Assembly (NCBI RefSeq): GCF_901000735.1
Contig: NC_081550.1
Span: 6,760,329 to 6,824,328, forward strand
Source of the DNA: Corylus avellana
Taxonomy: Eukaryota > Streptophyta > Magnoliopsida > Fagales > Betulaceae
Reading direction: 5' to 3'
Length of the DNA stretch: 64,000 nt
Under the pieces are notes generated by a model, which did no database searches, had not been told where the DNA came from, and worked only from the letters and a program-made list of their open reading frames with translations. A program made the position numbers and the translations under genes. The first letter of the stretch is position 1, and the number at the start of each line of letters is the position of its first letter. Shown here one piece after another: positions 25,470 to 37,812 of this stretch.

Positions 25470-27310
25470 TAGAAGTAGCCCACCAACATCATTAATTGTA
25501 TTATTTCCCCCACCAAAATCATTAATTGAATTATCCCATTTCTTTCCATATAACAATTTTAGCATATATATATATATTGACTAAACCCGAAATCATTGGT
25601 TTTCAGGTACCGGTGTAAGCTGACGCACAGCCCACGAATAATTAATTGTAGTGGATGCGAGGAAACGTTTATCTTTTGATAAAGGATCGAGGCCACTCAG
25701 GCAAACAAAGGTGATCATGGGATGGTGTTTCATGAAATCTGGCTTCAAGAAAATCAGATGGAAAAGCACATTATATGTATATGTTATATAAATTATGGAC
25801 AGCAAATTTTGGGAGAGATTTAACGTGGAATCAACTTGTTCAAATAAATTTAATTGTTCAACTATCCACTCATACGGGTGAATTTCATATGAGGTCTTTT
25901 ATGAGAAAAATGCTAAACATCCCAAATTGTTGTTTTAAAAATTGATTCTCAAATGATATATTACCATCCTATGAGTTGGTGTCTTGGTGACACACTTCTT
26001 AAAATAATAAATTTTATGAGATGATGACACATCATTTGTGAACTAACATTTGAGAAGACAATTTGGGATATGTAGCATTTCTTTTTTTACAATTGTTGTC
26101 TAAATTGATGGAGATTCTAATCCCAAAGAACAAGTTTACATGCAATAGGATTAGCTTTAAAAGAGAAATGCTATATATACTTCTAAGTGTTTACTTTCTA
26201 ACATAACAGTAAAAATTGACATTGGATGCTACATGTACTTTTATTTGTTGTTTTATTCAACAACAATTTTCATTGCCACATTAGGAAATATGCAGTACTT
26301 AATTAAGAATTGTTAAAGTATTTATTAAATGATCATTAGATTCATCTGTTTCATTCTGCTTTAACTTTTGGGATATGCGATGATTTAATATGGTATTTGA
26401 GCTAATGTTCTGAGTTCAAACATTGTCTTCTTCATTCATCTCACATTTCAATTAAAAATTTTACGTGTTGAATCTCACTTATTAAATATATGTTTAAGAC
26501 CACAACGTGAATGAGAGTGTTAAAATATTAATTAAATGATTAAGTTATTAAAATTGCTTATGCTAGAAAGGGTGCCTTTCATGAGCGTGGGTTGTGGGAA
26601 TCATTCTTAAAAGATTAGGATGACATCCACTTATCTTAACTTCTCAACATGTACAGATTGTGAACAGCAAACATGATTAAGCTGCTACTTTCTAATTCAA
26701 TCTTTATTTTTAAAATCACAACTACAAATCAACGCAATGATTTTGGTTAAAAAGTGAAAACCCTTTGACAATTCACTAAAGAAAATAGAATTTTAGACAT
26801 AGTAAAAGTATAATCCCTTGTAAACTATTAAGACAATCCGTGTCAAGCTCCATGCTTGTCTCTTTATCTCCTCGATACGCTCCGAGTCCTCACTGGCCAG
26901 TCTTCTATACATGAACTCCATACCGACCCTCCGGTATACTTCAAACGGTTGAAGGAAGTATATATAATGGATGTGGTTCGAAAACTAACAAAATTCAAGA
27001 GAGAGAAAGCAACAATGCATGGCTTCAAGAACTAGTACTCATAAGATTCTTTTCCCATACTTCTCCAACAAATGTAAATAATGTGTTCACATAAAAGTAA
27101 ATGGAATTTACATCTGGTAAGAACTGGTGGATTCCACATAAGGAAATTTCAAATCAAGATGATTATAATTTAATTATTTCTTCTAATTTATTACCATAAT
27201 ACCATATTATGCCCAATAATGGGTCTATCTGAGTGCATGAATATAGAATTAATACTTTATATCTTCCAATGACTTCAAATTGAACATCAGCTAAATATAT
27301 GGACCTCGAT
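25470..27310. repeat. Spacer between genes A and B, duplicated at about 31850-33670
   Basis: The 1.9 kb between the ATG of A and the stop of B recurs almost base for base between B and C. Examples are GTACCGGTGTAAGCTGACGC (about 25608 and 31980) and TTCATGAGCGTGGGTTGTGG (about 26578 and 32940). Differences are single bases and small indels. No intact gene lies in it. A conserved block near 26840-26985 looks like a decayed coding piece and is treated separately. Confidence 0.9.
26836..26990 (-). pseudogene. Coding-like conserved block in the array spacers, product unknown
   Basis: On the minus strand this block reads FEVYRRVGMEFMYRRLAS followed by EDSERIEEIKRQAWSLTR, without a stop in that stretch. 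Related copies lie at about 33200-33340 (PFEVYRRVGMEFMYRRLAS, EDSERLEEIRRQAWSLTR) and 52525-52670, where a 4-bp loss shifts the frame. The composition (acidic/basic alternation, RRQAWSLTR) looks coding rather than spacer, but no flanking exons are visible. I do not recognise the family. It may be an exon fragment of another gene carried along with the array. Confidence 0.4.
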
Positions 27311-27319
27311 CTCCTCATA

Positions 27320-27549
27320 TCATACAGGAACGCGGTGTTTGAGCTGTAGAAGATGAGCCTGGTAATTGGCAATCCATTTTTTAATTATCTTGATCTCTTT
27401 ATTTCTTTGCTTGACCAACCAATGCGGATCAGAAGAAGAATTTGCCACAATGATGTCCAAGCAATGAGAGCCTGCAGAAATGGGGCATTTACTAGACTTA
27501 AGTACTCCTAAACAATCTCTTGGAAGATATAGAAAAATTATTAACAGTA

Positions 27550-27600
<51 letters not shown>

Positions 27601-29984
27601 ACTTTTCTTTTTTTAATTATTTCAGCTTAAGTTTATGAGAAAAGTGATGATTTAACATGATATTAGAGCCAAAGGTCATGAGATTGAACCTTGACTTTTT
27701 TAATTCACCTCCATTTAAATTAAATATTCTATGTGTTGGGCCTCACCTATTAAAAGAAAGGTCAAGCTCACATGTGAGGGAGAGTGTTAAAGTAATGATT
27801 AGAATATGTTTGAGATTGTATTTGAGAAATAGAGCTTTTAAGTCAAAAAACATTTTTTGTCAAAAGTTTCAAAAAATGTGTTTTTGACAATTTTTAGAGT
27901 AAAAAAAAAAAAAAAAAAAACTTTTGGATTTTTTTACCAAACAAGCCAGCTTTTGATTTGGCATACATTTTTAGGTATTAAAAGTACTTTTTACCTTTTA
28001 TAACACAATCTCAAATATGTTTTAAATAATTAAATTTACCTCTTTTTATCGGCTTAAGCTTATGAAAAATGGTGATTTAACATTTACAATGGTTTCTTTG
28101 TCCATGTTTTTGTGTATTTCATTTGATCGTATTTTATGTTCTTTAATTGTCCCTTCTTGGCAATTAATAAATTAACAAGCTTGCAGAGGTGAGTATTAAT
28201 ACCTTCAGCTGTAGTGACGGCTAAGAGGCTGTGTGATATGTCCTCCAAGACCCTATGATCAAAGATGGATATAAAATGACTAAGTATATATAGAGAGTGA
28301 ATATAAATTTGCCCGCTTCTAATTAAAATGACTAACACTGAAAAAGTAGAGTTTATTTTGTTTACCCTCCACTACTGTAAGGATCTTTTAGCCCATTGGA
28401 GAATATGATGTTGCTAGCAAACCTACGGAGAATCAGTTTTATATCCTGCAATTTCACAATGTCAGAAAGCATCGACAGTTATTATCAACGTACAAGAGCA
28501 ACATCAACCATAAATATATAACAATCAGAAAAGGAACTCATCATCATCATCAACATATATACCTGACCGCCGTAATAAGTTGTGACCCAATGAGGCCGAG
28601 GCTCGACGCCATACAATTTCTTGCAGTAATTGTTGAAGTCGGTTAGATTGAAGGGTGATGGAGGGAACATAGAGCCGTTTGTATCATGGCCAATGGGCAT
28701 AACCATATCACTACATGACTGCATGTACACATCACACAACACAAGTCATTTAATTATAACCAATTCACAGCCATGAATAATTATTCACTCTCCCTCTCTA
28801 AAGAGAAAAGAAAAGAAGAGGCATCTAGCCACAACAAAAACATTATGAAGGGCTTAAACATCCCATATTATCACCAAGCACTTGAATATATATAAAATTA
28901 AGCTAACATTTTTATTTTTTATTAGGGTCAATAGTGATGGCCCAAAAAGTCAATGTTGAAAATAGGTCATTATCATTAACGTAAAAAATTAAGGTAGACG
29001 CTAATATGTTTTAATCTAATTTCGATATAACAACCACGGTGACTTTTGAGTTGCCGCTAATGGCAAAATTACGTCGCTAATAGCTTTCCACTTCAACTCG
29101 TGCATGTGCGGGCAAAATTTCCCACTAGTTTATTAGCTATGGACTTTCTTATGTCGCTGCTAATGGCTTAATTCTTGTAATGAAATGTGTTTCCACTAAA
29201 ACAATACAAGATTATTGTCTGCTATTATTGTTATCAATGAGGTTACCTAAACCGGTTGGGCTTCAGACTCTGTGTTTGTGTAGGAAATCTTTTTTCCACT
29301 TTTCTAGTTTCCTTCTATTTTATTGATGTGCTAGTGGTCTGTCTAGATTGGATTTTTAAAAATAATCTGAACTGGTTGTGCTTCAGACTCTGTGTCTGTG
29401 AAGGGAGCCATTTTTTCTTTGTACTTTTTCTACTTAATCTTTATAGTTTCTTTGGAAACTTGTCTAGATTTAAGTCACCCCCATTTTCTTACCCTAGATG
29501 GTTTTATCAATCATAATGCGCCACAACTTTCATCAGTTGCATTCGCAAGTGACTTTGACCGTTCTGGTTTCCATTCAGTTCACTGAGGTGCTAGTGGTCT
29601 GTTTGGATTGGGTATTCCAGTTAAACTTTTATTTATTTTCTGTTTTTAGTCTTCCTTGCAATTTATAGTTAAATGTATAATAAGTGAGAAAGCTACCTGC
29701 CAACCCCACCCATCAGTTGTTTCACTTGGAGCAGTGAACTCATTCATATCATAGCATGAACGGTTTTGTCTATAACTAGCAACAACACCCGCATATATTC
29801 GGCCAAGGGTATCTGTTCCAGCAGCTGCTCCATCAATGGCTCTGCATATATCACTCATTAGGTATCTTGGGGCATCATAATTATATTGAGCTGCTCCAGT
29901 AACTATATTGTCCAAATAGTCCTTCAGCTCAGAAGACTTATTTAATGGACTGAAAACAAACAAGTTTTAATTAGAGTTTAGAGG

Positions 29985-30036
<52 letters not shown>

Positions 30037-30424
30037 AGTAAATGACAACGAGGAGAAGTAATTAATTACCGGCAAGCATTAAATTTCTTGCTAAGGGTTG
30101 AAAGGCCATTAGGTGTGGAAGCAACTCTATCAATTTCAGCCCATGATTGCCGGATGGTTTCATAGCAACTTTGACTAGTTTCCTGCACCAGCCATGCTAT
30201 AAATCTTTGAAGGCTTTAAACATAATTTAATTAACACTAGATGTAAAATGAAAATAAAAATTAAAAGTTGGCGTTTTACTTTAAAATCCTTGGTTACTAC
30301 AGAGTAGTATCCATCTTGAGGTACAATGTCGTCAAAGTAAAGGATTGGAGCTGAAGAAGCTAGAGATCCAAGGACAACGTGAGGATACTTTAGCCGAAAC
30401 CATGCTGCAAGCACTGCAAAATTA

Positions 30425-30473
<49 letters not shown>

Positions 30474-31772
30474 GACAAAGCATGAAAAAGTTAGTGATTA
30501 TTAGTTAAATAATGTCATCGAAGTGGTAGAGAAATGGATTTAGAGTGACTTACTTCCTCCATAGGAGCCTCCAATAACGATTACTGGAGAATTTTCTGCA
30601 GATAAATTTTGCTTGACGTGTAAGAGCACAGCAGCGTAATCTGCTAAAGCCTGAGCCGAGTTGAAATAACCACGAGTACTCTCATCCTTCAAAGCCTCTT
30701 TCATTGATCCAAATGGTTTCGATTTCCCATAGAACCGATGCTATTATTTAGATCATACAACAGTTTCTCAGTCTAACATGTTAAAGCTATCATAATTCTC
30801 AGTTCCAAATCGAGAGCATTGATCTCCAGCAAAGGTTTTCATTTTAACTACTCAAAATATAACTTTTTTCACTTTAGCTATTAGTTTTTCACTGCACATT
30901 CCAACAGAGCATCTATTTTAACTATCTACTCTAACTAAATATTATTTTATTATTATTTTTTTTATCATTTTCTTGTCTTCTCCATCAAAAGAGAGAGAAT
31001 GAAAGAGAAAATATTAAAAAAATAGAAAGAAATAGAAAATATAATAAAATATTATTTATAAGTTAATATAGTAAACTTGCTGGAGCAAGGAAATAAGGCA
31101 TAATAGCTAAAAAAAACTAATTTGCACTTGCTGTTGGAGATGCTATAGTGAGTTGTTATGAAACAATTTTATGACCTGAAAGGATTGGCTCAAGTGGTAA
31201 GTCGTTTAGTTTTGGTGCCTTATGAAGTACCAGGTTTAAAGTTCAGCCATGTGATGACAAAACACCGAGCTTTACCCGATTTGTGTAAAATGAGTATTTT
31301 GCATGGTGTTCTCAATTGGAAATAGTCGGAGCAAAGCCCCACCCGGTTTAAAAAAAAAAAAAACCTTCACTTTTACCTCTATGTACAGTTGGATGGCCTT
31401 AAACTGGAGGGCATTATCATTGAGAAACCCAATGATGGGTAAATCAACATCCAAAGATTCTTCTGCGCCAAGATATGCAAATATTGGTGCGTTGGAATCC
31501 GCTCCACCCCAGTAGTTAAAGTTGATCAAATATCTTTGCTGAAAAGTGGTGTAGCTATCAGGCCTGTAGTTGAAGTGATCAAGTGGTTGGGTGTGATAAA
31601 ATGTTTTGAAATCCTCGGTGTCGGATGAAGAGTATGTGGTTTGAGGTCCATGTTGCCATGTTCTCCGTGTTGTTCCAAGCCTCGGAGTGTTAAACGGGGT
31701 CGCAGAAGCAGAAATTGAGAAAAATAGGAAGAGGAGAGAAAGCAATTGCGACGAGTGTCCAAGAGAGTCCAT
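27320..31772 (-). CDS. S28 serine carboxypeptidase B (hybrid of A-type 5' and C-type 3' parts)
   Basis: Same family and nine-exon plan as gene A. Exons: 31377-31772, 30554-30740, 30280-30413, 30070-30182, 29697-29949, 28563-28718, 28366-28445, 28203-28252, 27320-27471; total 1521 bp, 506 aa, open throughout. Triad: Ser191 (GGSYGG), Asp434 ([10 protein letters not shown]), His459 (GSHCLD). Exons 1-2 are nearly identical to gene A ([25 protein letters not shown]). Exons 3-9 are nearly identical to gene C ([28 protein letters not shown]). The switch falls between 30382 and 30429. Exon 4 lacks one Pro codon present in A. B therefore joins an A-type promoter, signal peptide and nucleophile exon to a C-type body. 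No defect seen, so it is probably functional. Confidence 0.93.
27551..27600. repeat. AT microsatellite in intron 8 of gene B
   Basis: A long (AT)n run with one GT interruption. The matching place in gene C (33907-33936) has a shorter run. Confidence 0.9.
27803..28023. mobile_element. MITE in intron 8 of gene B
   Basis: The ends read AATATGTTTGAGATTGT and ACAATCTCAAATATGTTT, perfect inverted repeats. The interior has paired phrases GCTTTTAAGTC and AAAAGTACTTTTTAC. A second copy is at the same place in gene C (about 34138-34370), with a damaged right end (ACAATCCCATCCCATGC). The shared position shows it predates the B/C duplication. Confidence 0.7.
29985..30033. repeat. Compound (TA)n(GA)n microsatellite in intron 4 of gene B
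   Basis: A TA run passes directly into a GAGA run. Copies of the same compound repeat occur in intron 4 of C (about 36283-36341) and D (about 60330-60377). Gene A has none. This agrees with B's 3' half being C/D-type. Confidence 0.9.
31173..31363 (+). mobile_element. tRNA-derived SINE in intron 1 of gene B
   Basis: Same element as in intron 1 of gene A, with GATTGGCTCAAGTGGTAAG and CCAGGTTTAAAGTTCAG. It ends in an A-run at about 31351-31362. It arrived by duplication of the A-type segment rather than by a second insertion. Confidence 0.7.
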
Positions 31773-33678
31773 GGCCAAGAAGTTCTCTGTGAAGGTTCTT
31801 TGAAGTTTAAGGTTTTAATGTTCTTGGGATATATATTTATATATGCTAGAAGTAGCCCACCAACATCATTAATTGTATTATTTCCCCCACCAAATCATTA
31901 ATTGAACTATCCCATTTCTTTCCATATAACAATTTTAGCATATATATATTGACTAAACCCGAAATCATTGGTTTTCAGGTACCGGTGTAAGCTGACGCAC
32001 AGCCCACGAATAATTGTAGTGGATGCGAGGAAACGATTATCTTTTGATAAAGGATCGAGGCCACTCAGGCAAACAAAGGTGATCATGGGATGGTGTTTCA
32101 TGAAATCTGGCTTCAAGAAAATGAGATGGAAAAGCACATTATATGTATATGTTATATAAATTATGGACAGCAAATTTTGGGAGAGATTTAACGTGCGTGG
32201 AATCTACTTGTTCAAATAAATTTAATTGTTCAACTATTCACTCATACGGGTGAATTTCATGAGGTCTTTTATGAGAGAAATGCTAAACATCCCAAATTTT
32301 TGTTTCAAAAGTTGATTCTCAAATAATATATCACTATCCTATGAGTTGGTGTCTTGGTGACACACTTCCTAAAATAATAAATCTCATGAGATGATGACAC
32401 ATCATTTATAAACTAAAAAAAAATTTAGGATATGTAACATTTCTTCTTTTACGATTGTTGTCTAAATTGATGGAGATTCCAATCCCGAAGAGCAAGTTTA
32501 CATGCAATAGGATTAGCTTTAAAAGAGAAATGCTATACATACTCCTAAGTGTTTACTTTATAACATGACAGTAAAAATTAACATTGGATGCTACATGTAC
32601 TTTCATTTGTTGTTTTATTCAATAACAATTTTCACTGCCACATTAAGAAATATGCAGTACTTAATTAAGAATTGTTAAAGTATTCATTAAATAATCATTA
32701 GATTCATCTGTTTCATTCTGCTTTAACTTTTGGGATATGCGATGATTTAACATGGTATTTGAGCCAATGTTTTGAGTTCAAACATTGTCTTCTTCATTCA
32801 TCTCACATTTCAATTAAAAATTTTACGTGTTGAATCTCACTTATTAAATATATGTTTAAGACCATAAAGTGAATGAGAGTGTTAAAATATTAATTAAATG
32901 ATTAAGTTATTAAAATTACTTATGCTAGAAAGGGTGCCTTTCATGAGCGTGGGTTGTGGGAATCATTCTTAAAAATTAGCATGACATCCACCGTTATCTT
33001 AACTTCTCAACATGTACAGATTGTGAACAGCAAACATGATTAAGCAGCTACTTTCTAATTCAATCTTTATTTTTAAAATCACAACTACAAATCAACGCAA
33101 CGATTTTGGTTAAAAAGTGAAAATTAACCCTTTGACAATTCACTAAAGAAAACAGAATTTTAGGCATAGTAAAATTATAATCCCTTGTAAACTATTAAGA
33201 CGATCCGTGTCAAGCTCCATGCTTGTCTCCTTATCTCCTCGAGACGCTCTGAGTCCTCACTGGCCAGTCTTCTATACATGAACTCCATACCGACCCTCCG
33301 GTATACTTCAAACGGTTGAAGGAAGTATAATGGATGTGGTTTGAAAACTAACAAACTTCAAGAGAGTGAAAGCAACAATGGCTTCAAGAACCAGTACTCA
33401 TAAGATTCTTTTCCCATACTTCCTCCACAAATGTAAATAATGTGTTCACATAAAAGTAAATGGAATTTACATCTGGTAAGAACTGGTGGATTCCACATAA
33501 GGAAATTTCAAATAAAGATGATTATAATTTAATTATTTCTTCTAATTTATTACCATAATACAATATTATGCCCAATAATGGGTCTATCTGAGTGCATGAA
33601 TATAGAATTAATACTTTATATCTTCCAATGACTTCAAATTGAACATCAGCTAAATATATGGACCTCGATCTCCTCATA

Positions 33679-36278
33679 TCATACAGGAACGCGGTGTTTG
33701 AGCTGTAGAAGATGAGCCTGGTAATTGGCAATCCATTTTTTAATTATCTTTATCTCTTTATTTCTTTGCTTGACCAACCAATGCGGATCAGAAGAAGAAT
33801 TTGCCACAATGATGTCCAAGCAATGAGAGCCTGCAGAAATGGGGCATTTACAAGACTTAACTCCTAAACAATCTCTTGGAAGATATACTGAAAAATTACT
33901 AACAGTAGTATATATATATATATATATATATATATAACTTTTCTTTCTTTAATTCTTTTAGCTTAAGCTTATGAAAAAAGTGGTGATTTAACATGGTATC
34001 AGAGCCAAAGGTCGTGAAATTGAACATTGACTTCTTCAATTCACCTTCATTTAATTAACTATTCTATGTGTTGGGTCTCACTTATTAAAAGGAAGATTAA
34101 GCCCACACGTGAGGAGAGTGTTAAAGTAATGATTAAGAATATGTTTGAGATTGTGTTTGAGAAATATAGCTTTTAAGTCAAAAAAACGTTTTTTGACAAA
34201 AGTTTCAAAAAATGTGTTTTTACAATTTTTAGAGTAAAAAAGTTAAAAAAAAAAAGCTTTTGGATTTTTTTACCAAACAAGCCAGCTTTTGATTTGGCAT
34301 ACATTTTTAGGTATTAAAAGTACTTTTTACCCTTTATAACACAATCCCATCCCATGCAAATAGGTTTTAAGTGATTAAATTTACCTCTTCCTATCAGCTT
34401 AAACTTATGAAAAAAGGGTGATTTAACATTTACAATGGTTTCTTTGTCCATGTTTTTGTGTATTTCATTTGATCGTATTTTATGTTCTTTAATTGTCCCT
34501 TCTTGGCAATTAATAAATTAACAAGCTTGCAGAGGTGAGTATTAATACCTTCAGCTGTAGTGACGGCTAAGAGGCTGTGTGATATGTCCTCCAAGACCCT
34601 ATGATCAAAGATGGACATAAATGACAGAGTGAATATAAATTTGCCCACTTCTAATTAAAATGATTAACACTGAAAAAGTTGAGTTTATTTTGTTTACCCT
34701 CCACTACTGTAAGGATCTTTTAGCCCATTGGAGAATATGATGTTGCTAGCAAACCTACGGAGAATCAGTTTTATATCCTGCAATTTCACAATGTCAGAAA
34801 GCATCGACAGTTATTATCAACGTACAAGAGCAACATCAACCATAAATATATAACAATCAGAAATGGAACTCATCATCATCATCAACATATATACCTGACC
34901 GCCGTAATAAGTTGTGACCCAATGAGGCCGAGGCTCGACGCCATACAATTTCTTGCAGTAATTGTTGAAGTCGGTTAGATTGAAGGGTGATGGAGGGAAC
35001 ATAGAGCCGTTTGTATCATGGCCAATGGGCATAACCATATCACTACATGACTGCATGTACACATCACACAACACAAGTCATTTAATTATAACCAATTCAC
35101 AGCCATGAATAATTATTCACTCTCCCTCTCTAAAGAGAAAAGAAAAGAAGAGGCATCTAGCCACAACAAAAACATTATGAAGGGCTTAAACATCCCATAT
35201 TATCACCAAGCACTTGAATATATATAAAATTAAGCTAATATTTTTATTTTTTATTAGGGTCAATAGTGATGACCCAAAAAGTCGATGTTGAAAATAGGTC
35301 ATTATCATTAACGTAAAAAATTAAGGTAGATGCTAATATGTTTTTATCTAATTTCGATATAACAACCACGGTGACTTTTGAGTTGCCGCTAATGGCAAAA
35401 TTATGTCGCTAATAGCTTTCCACTTCAACTCGTGCATGTGCAGGCAAAATTTCCCACTAGTTTATTAGCTATGGACTTTCTTATGTCGCCGCTAATGGCT
35501 AAATTCTTGTAATGAAATGTGTTTCCACTAAAACAATACAAGATTATTGTCTACTATTATTGTTATCAATGAGGTTACCTAAACCGGTTGGGCTTCAGAC
35601 TTTGTGTCTGTGTAGGAAATCTTTTTTCCACTTTTGTGTCTGTCTGGATTGGATTCTTAAAAATAATTTGAACTGGTTGTGCTTCAGACTCTGTGTCTGT
35701 GAAGGGAACCATTTTTTCTTTGTACTTTTTCTAGTTAATCTTTACAGTTTCTTTGGAAACTTGTCTAGATTTAAGTCACCCCCATTTTGTTACTCTAGAT
35801 GATTTTATCTATCATAATGCGCTGCGGCTTTCATTAGTTGCATTCGCAAGTGACTTTGACCGTTCTGGTTTCCTTTCAGTTCACTGAGATGCTAGTGGTC
35901 TGTCTGGATTGGGTATTCCAGTTAAGCTTTTATTTATTTTCTGTTTTTAGTCTTGTAATTTATAGTTAAATGTATAATAAATGAGAAAGCTACCTGCCAA
36001 CCCCACCCATCAGTTGTTTCAGTTGGAGCAGTGAACTCATTCATATCATAGCATGAATGGTTTTGTCTATAACTAGCAACAACACCCGCATATATTCGGC
36101 CAAGGGTATCTGTTCCAGCAGCTGCTCCATCAATGGCTCTGCATATATCACTCATTAGGTATCTAGGGGCATCATAATTATATTGAGAGGCTCCAGTAAC
36201 TATATTCTCCAGATAGTCCTTCAGCTCAGAAAACTTATTTAATGGACTGCAAACACACAAGTTTTAAGTTTATTAGAG

Positions 36279-36341
<63 letters not shown>

Positions 36342-37812
36342 CAGTAAATGACAACGAGGAAAAGTAATTAATTACCGGCAAGTATTAAATTTCTTGCTAA
36401 GGGTTGAAAGGCCATTAGGTGTGGAAGCAACTCTATCAATTTCAGCCCATGATTGCCGGATGGTTTCATAGCAACTTTGACTAGTTTCCTGCACCAGCCA
36501 TGCTATAAATCTTTGAAGGCTTCAAACATAATTTAATTAACACTAGATGTAAAATGAAATTAAGAATTAAAAGTTGGCGTTTTACTTTAAAATCCTTGGT
36601 TACTACAGAGTAGTATCCATCTTGAGGTACAATGTCGTCAAAGTAAAGGATTGGAGCTGAAGAAGCTAGAGATCCAAGGACAACGTGAGGATACTTTAGC
36701 CGAAACCATGCTGCAAGCACTGCAAAATTATGTGAAAAAATGTTAGATTTTTAGTGTTGGATAATTTAGTATCAAAACATGTTTGGTTGTAAGTTTCAAG
36801 TCTAGGTTAAGTCGGTGGAAAAGTTGATTTAAGACATGAGAATTCGAGGTTGTTCATGTTGTACAACATTGACCTAGTCGGAGTAAAATAATCTTATAAT
36901 CATTACTAGGGGCGGACCCATGTGCTAGGGTGGTAATTATTATTAATTCATCTAATATGAATTCATAAAAAACAAAAAAAATGTCATCTAAAATATACAA
37001 TATATAGCTAGTGGCTGAGAAATGGATTTATAGTGACTTACTTCCTCCATAGGAGGCTCCAAAAGCGATTACTGGAGAATTTTCTGCAGACAATGTTTCC
37101 TTTACGTGTAAGATCACAGCAGCTTAATCTGCCAAAGCCTGAGCCGAGTTGAAATAACCACGAGTGCTCTCATTCTTCAAAGTCTCTTTCATTGTTCCAA
37201 ATGGTATCGATTTCCCATAGTACCGATGCTATTATATATTTAGATCATACAACAAATTTCTCAGTCTAAGATTAATGCATGCAGCAAATATATATATGTC
37301 AAAACGATCATAATTTTAATTCTGTTCCAAATCTGAAGTGAGATGTTATGAAACAAGAATTATATAACGCATGCAATATATTAAATCACCATTAACACAA
37401 TATACTTCACTTTTACCTCAATGTAGAGTTGGAGGGCATTAAACTGGAGGGCATTATCACTGAGAAACCCAATGCTGCCTAAATCATAATCCAAAGGCCC
37501 TTCTGCGCCAAGATATGCAAATATTGGTGCGTTAGAATCCGCTCCACCCCAGTACTTAGAGTTGATAGCATATCTTTGTTGAAAAGTGGCGTAGCTATCG
37601 GGCCTGAAGTTGAAGTGATCAATTGTTTGGGTGAAATAATATGTTTTGATGTCGGATGAGAAGGAGGATGTTGTTTGGGGTACTTCATGCTTCGATGTTC
37701 TCCTTCTCACTCCAAGCCTGGGAAGAAAACGCTGCGACGTGGCAGAAGCCCAGATTGGGAAAAGTAGGAAGATGAGAGAAAATAATTGCAATGAGTATCT
37801 AAGAGAGTCCAT
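33679..37812 (-). pseudogene. S28 serine carboxypeptidase C, broken by a nonsense codon in exon 2
   Basis: Nine exons at the expected places: 37417-37812, 37042-37228, 36586-36719, 36376-36488, 35994-36246, 34895-35050, 34698-34777, 34549-34598, 33679-33830; total 1521 bp, splice sites kept. In exon 2 the codon that is TAC (Tyr) in A, B and D is TAA at 37124-37126, in the ALADY context. Translation would stop at about residue 168, before the nucleophile. The nucleophile motif also reads GASYGG in place of GGSYGG. Exons 3-9 otherwise read open, with Asp and His motifs kept ([16 protein letters not shown]). The N-terminus ([18 protein letters not shown]) is D-like. An upstream in-frame ATG exists at 37839. 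A sequencing error at one base is the main alternative; the GASYGG change argues for relaxed selection. Confidence 0.85.

Noticed and set aside
36720..37041. Missing splice sites as a second defect in gene C
   Set aside because: The donor after exon 2 (GTAAGTC) and the acceptor before exon 3 (TTTGCAG) are both intact; the nonsense codon and GASYGG change are the only clear defects.
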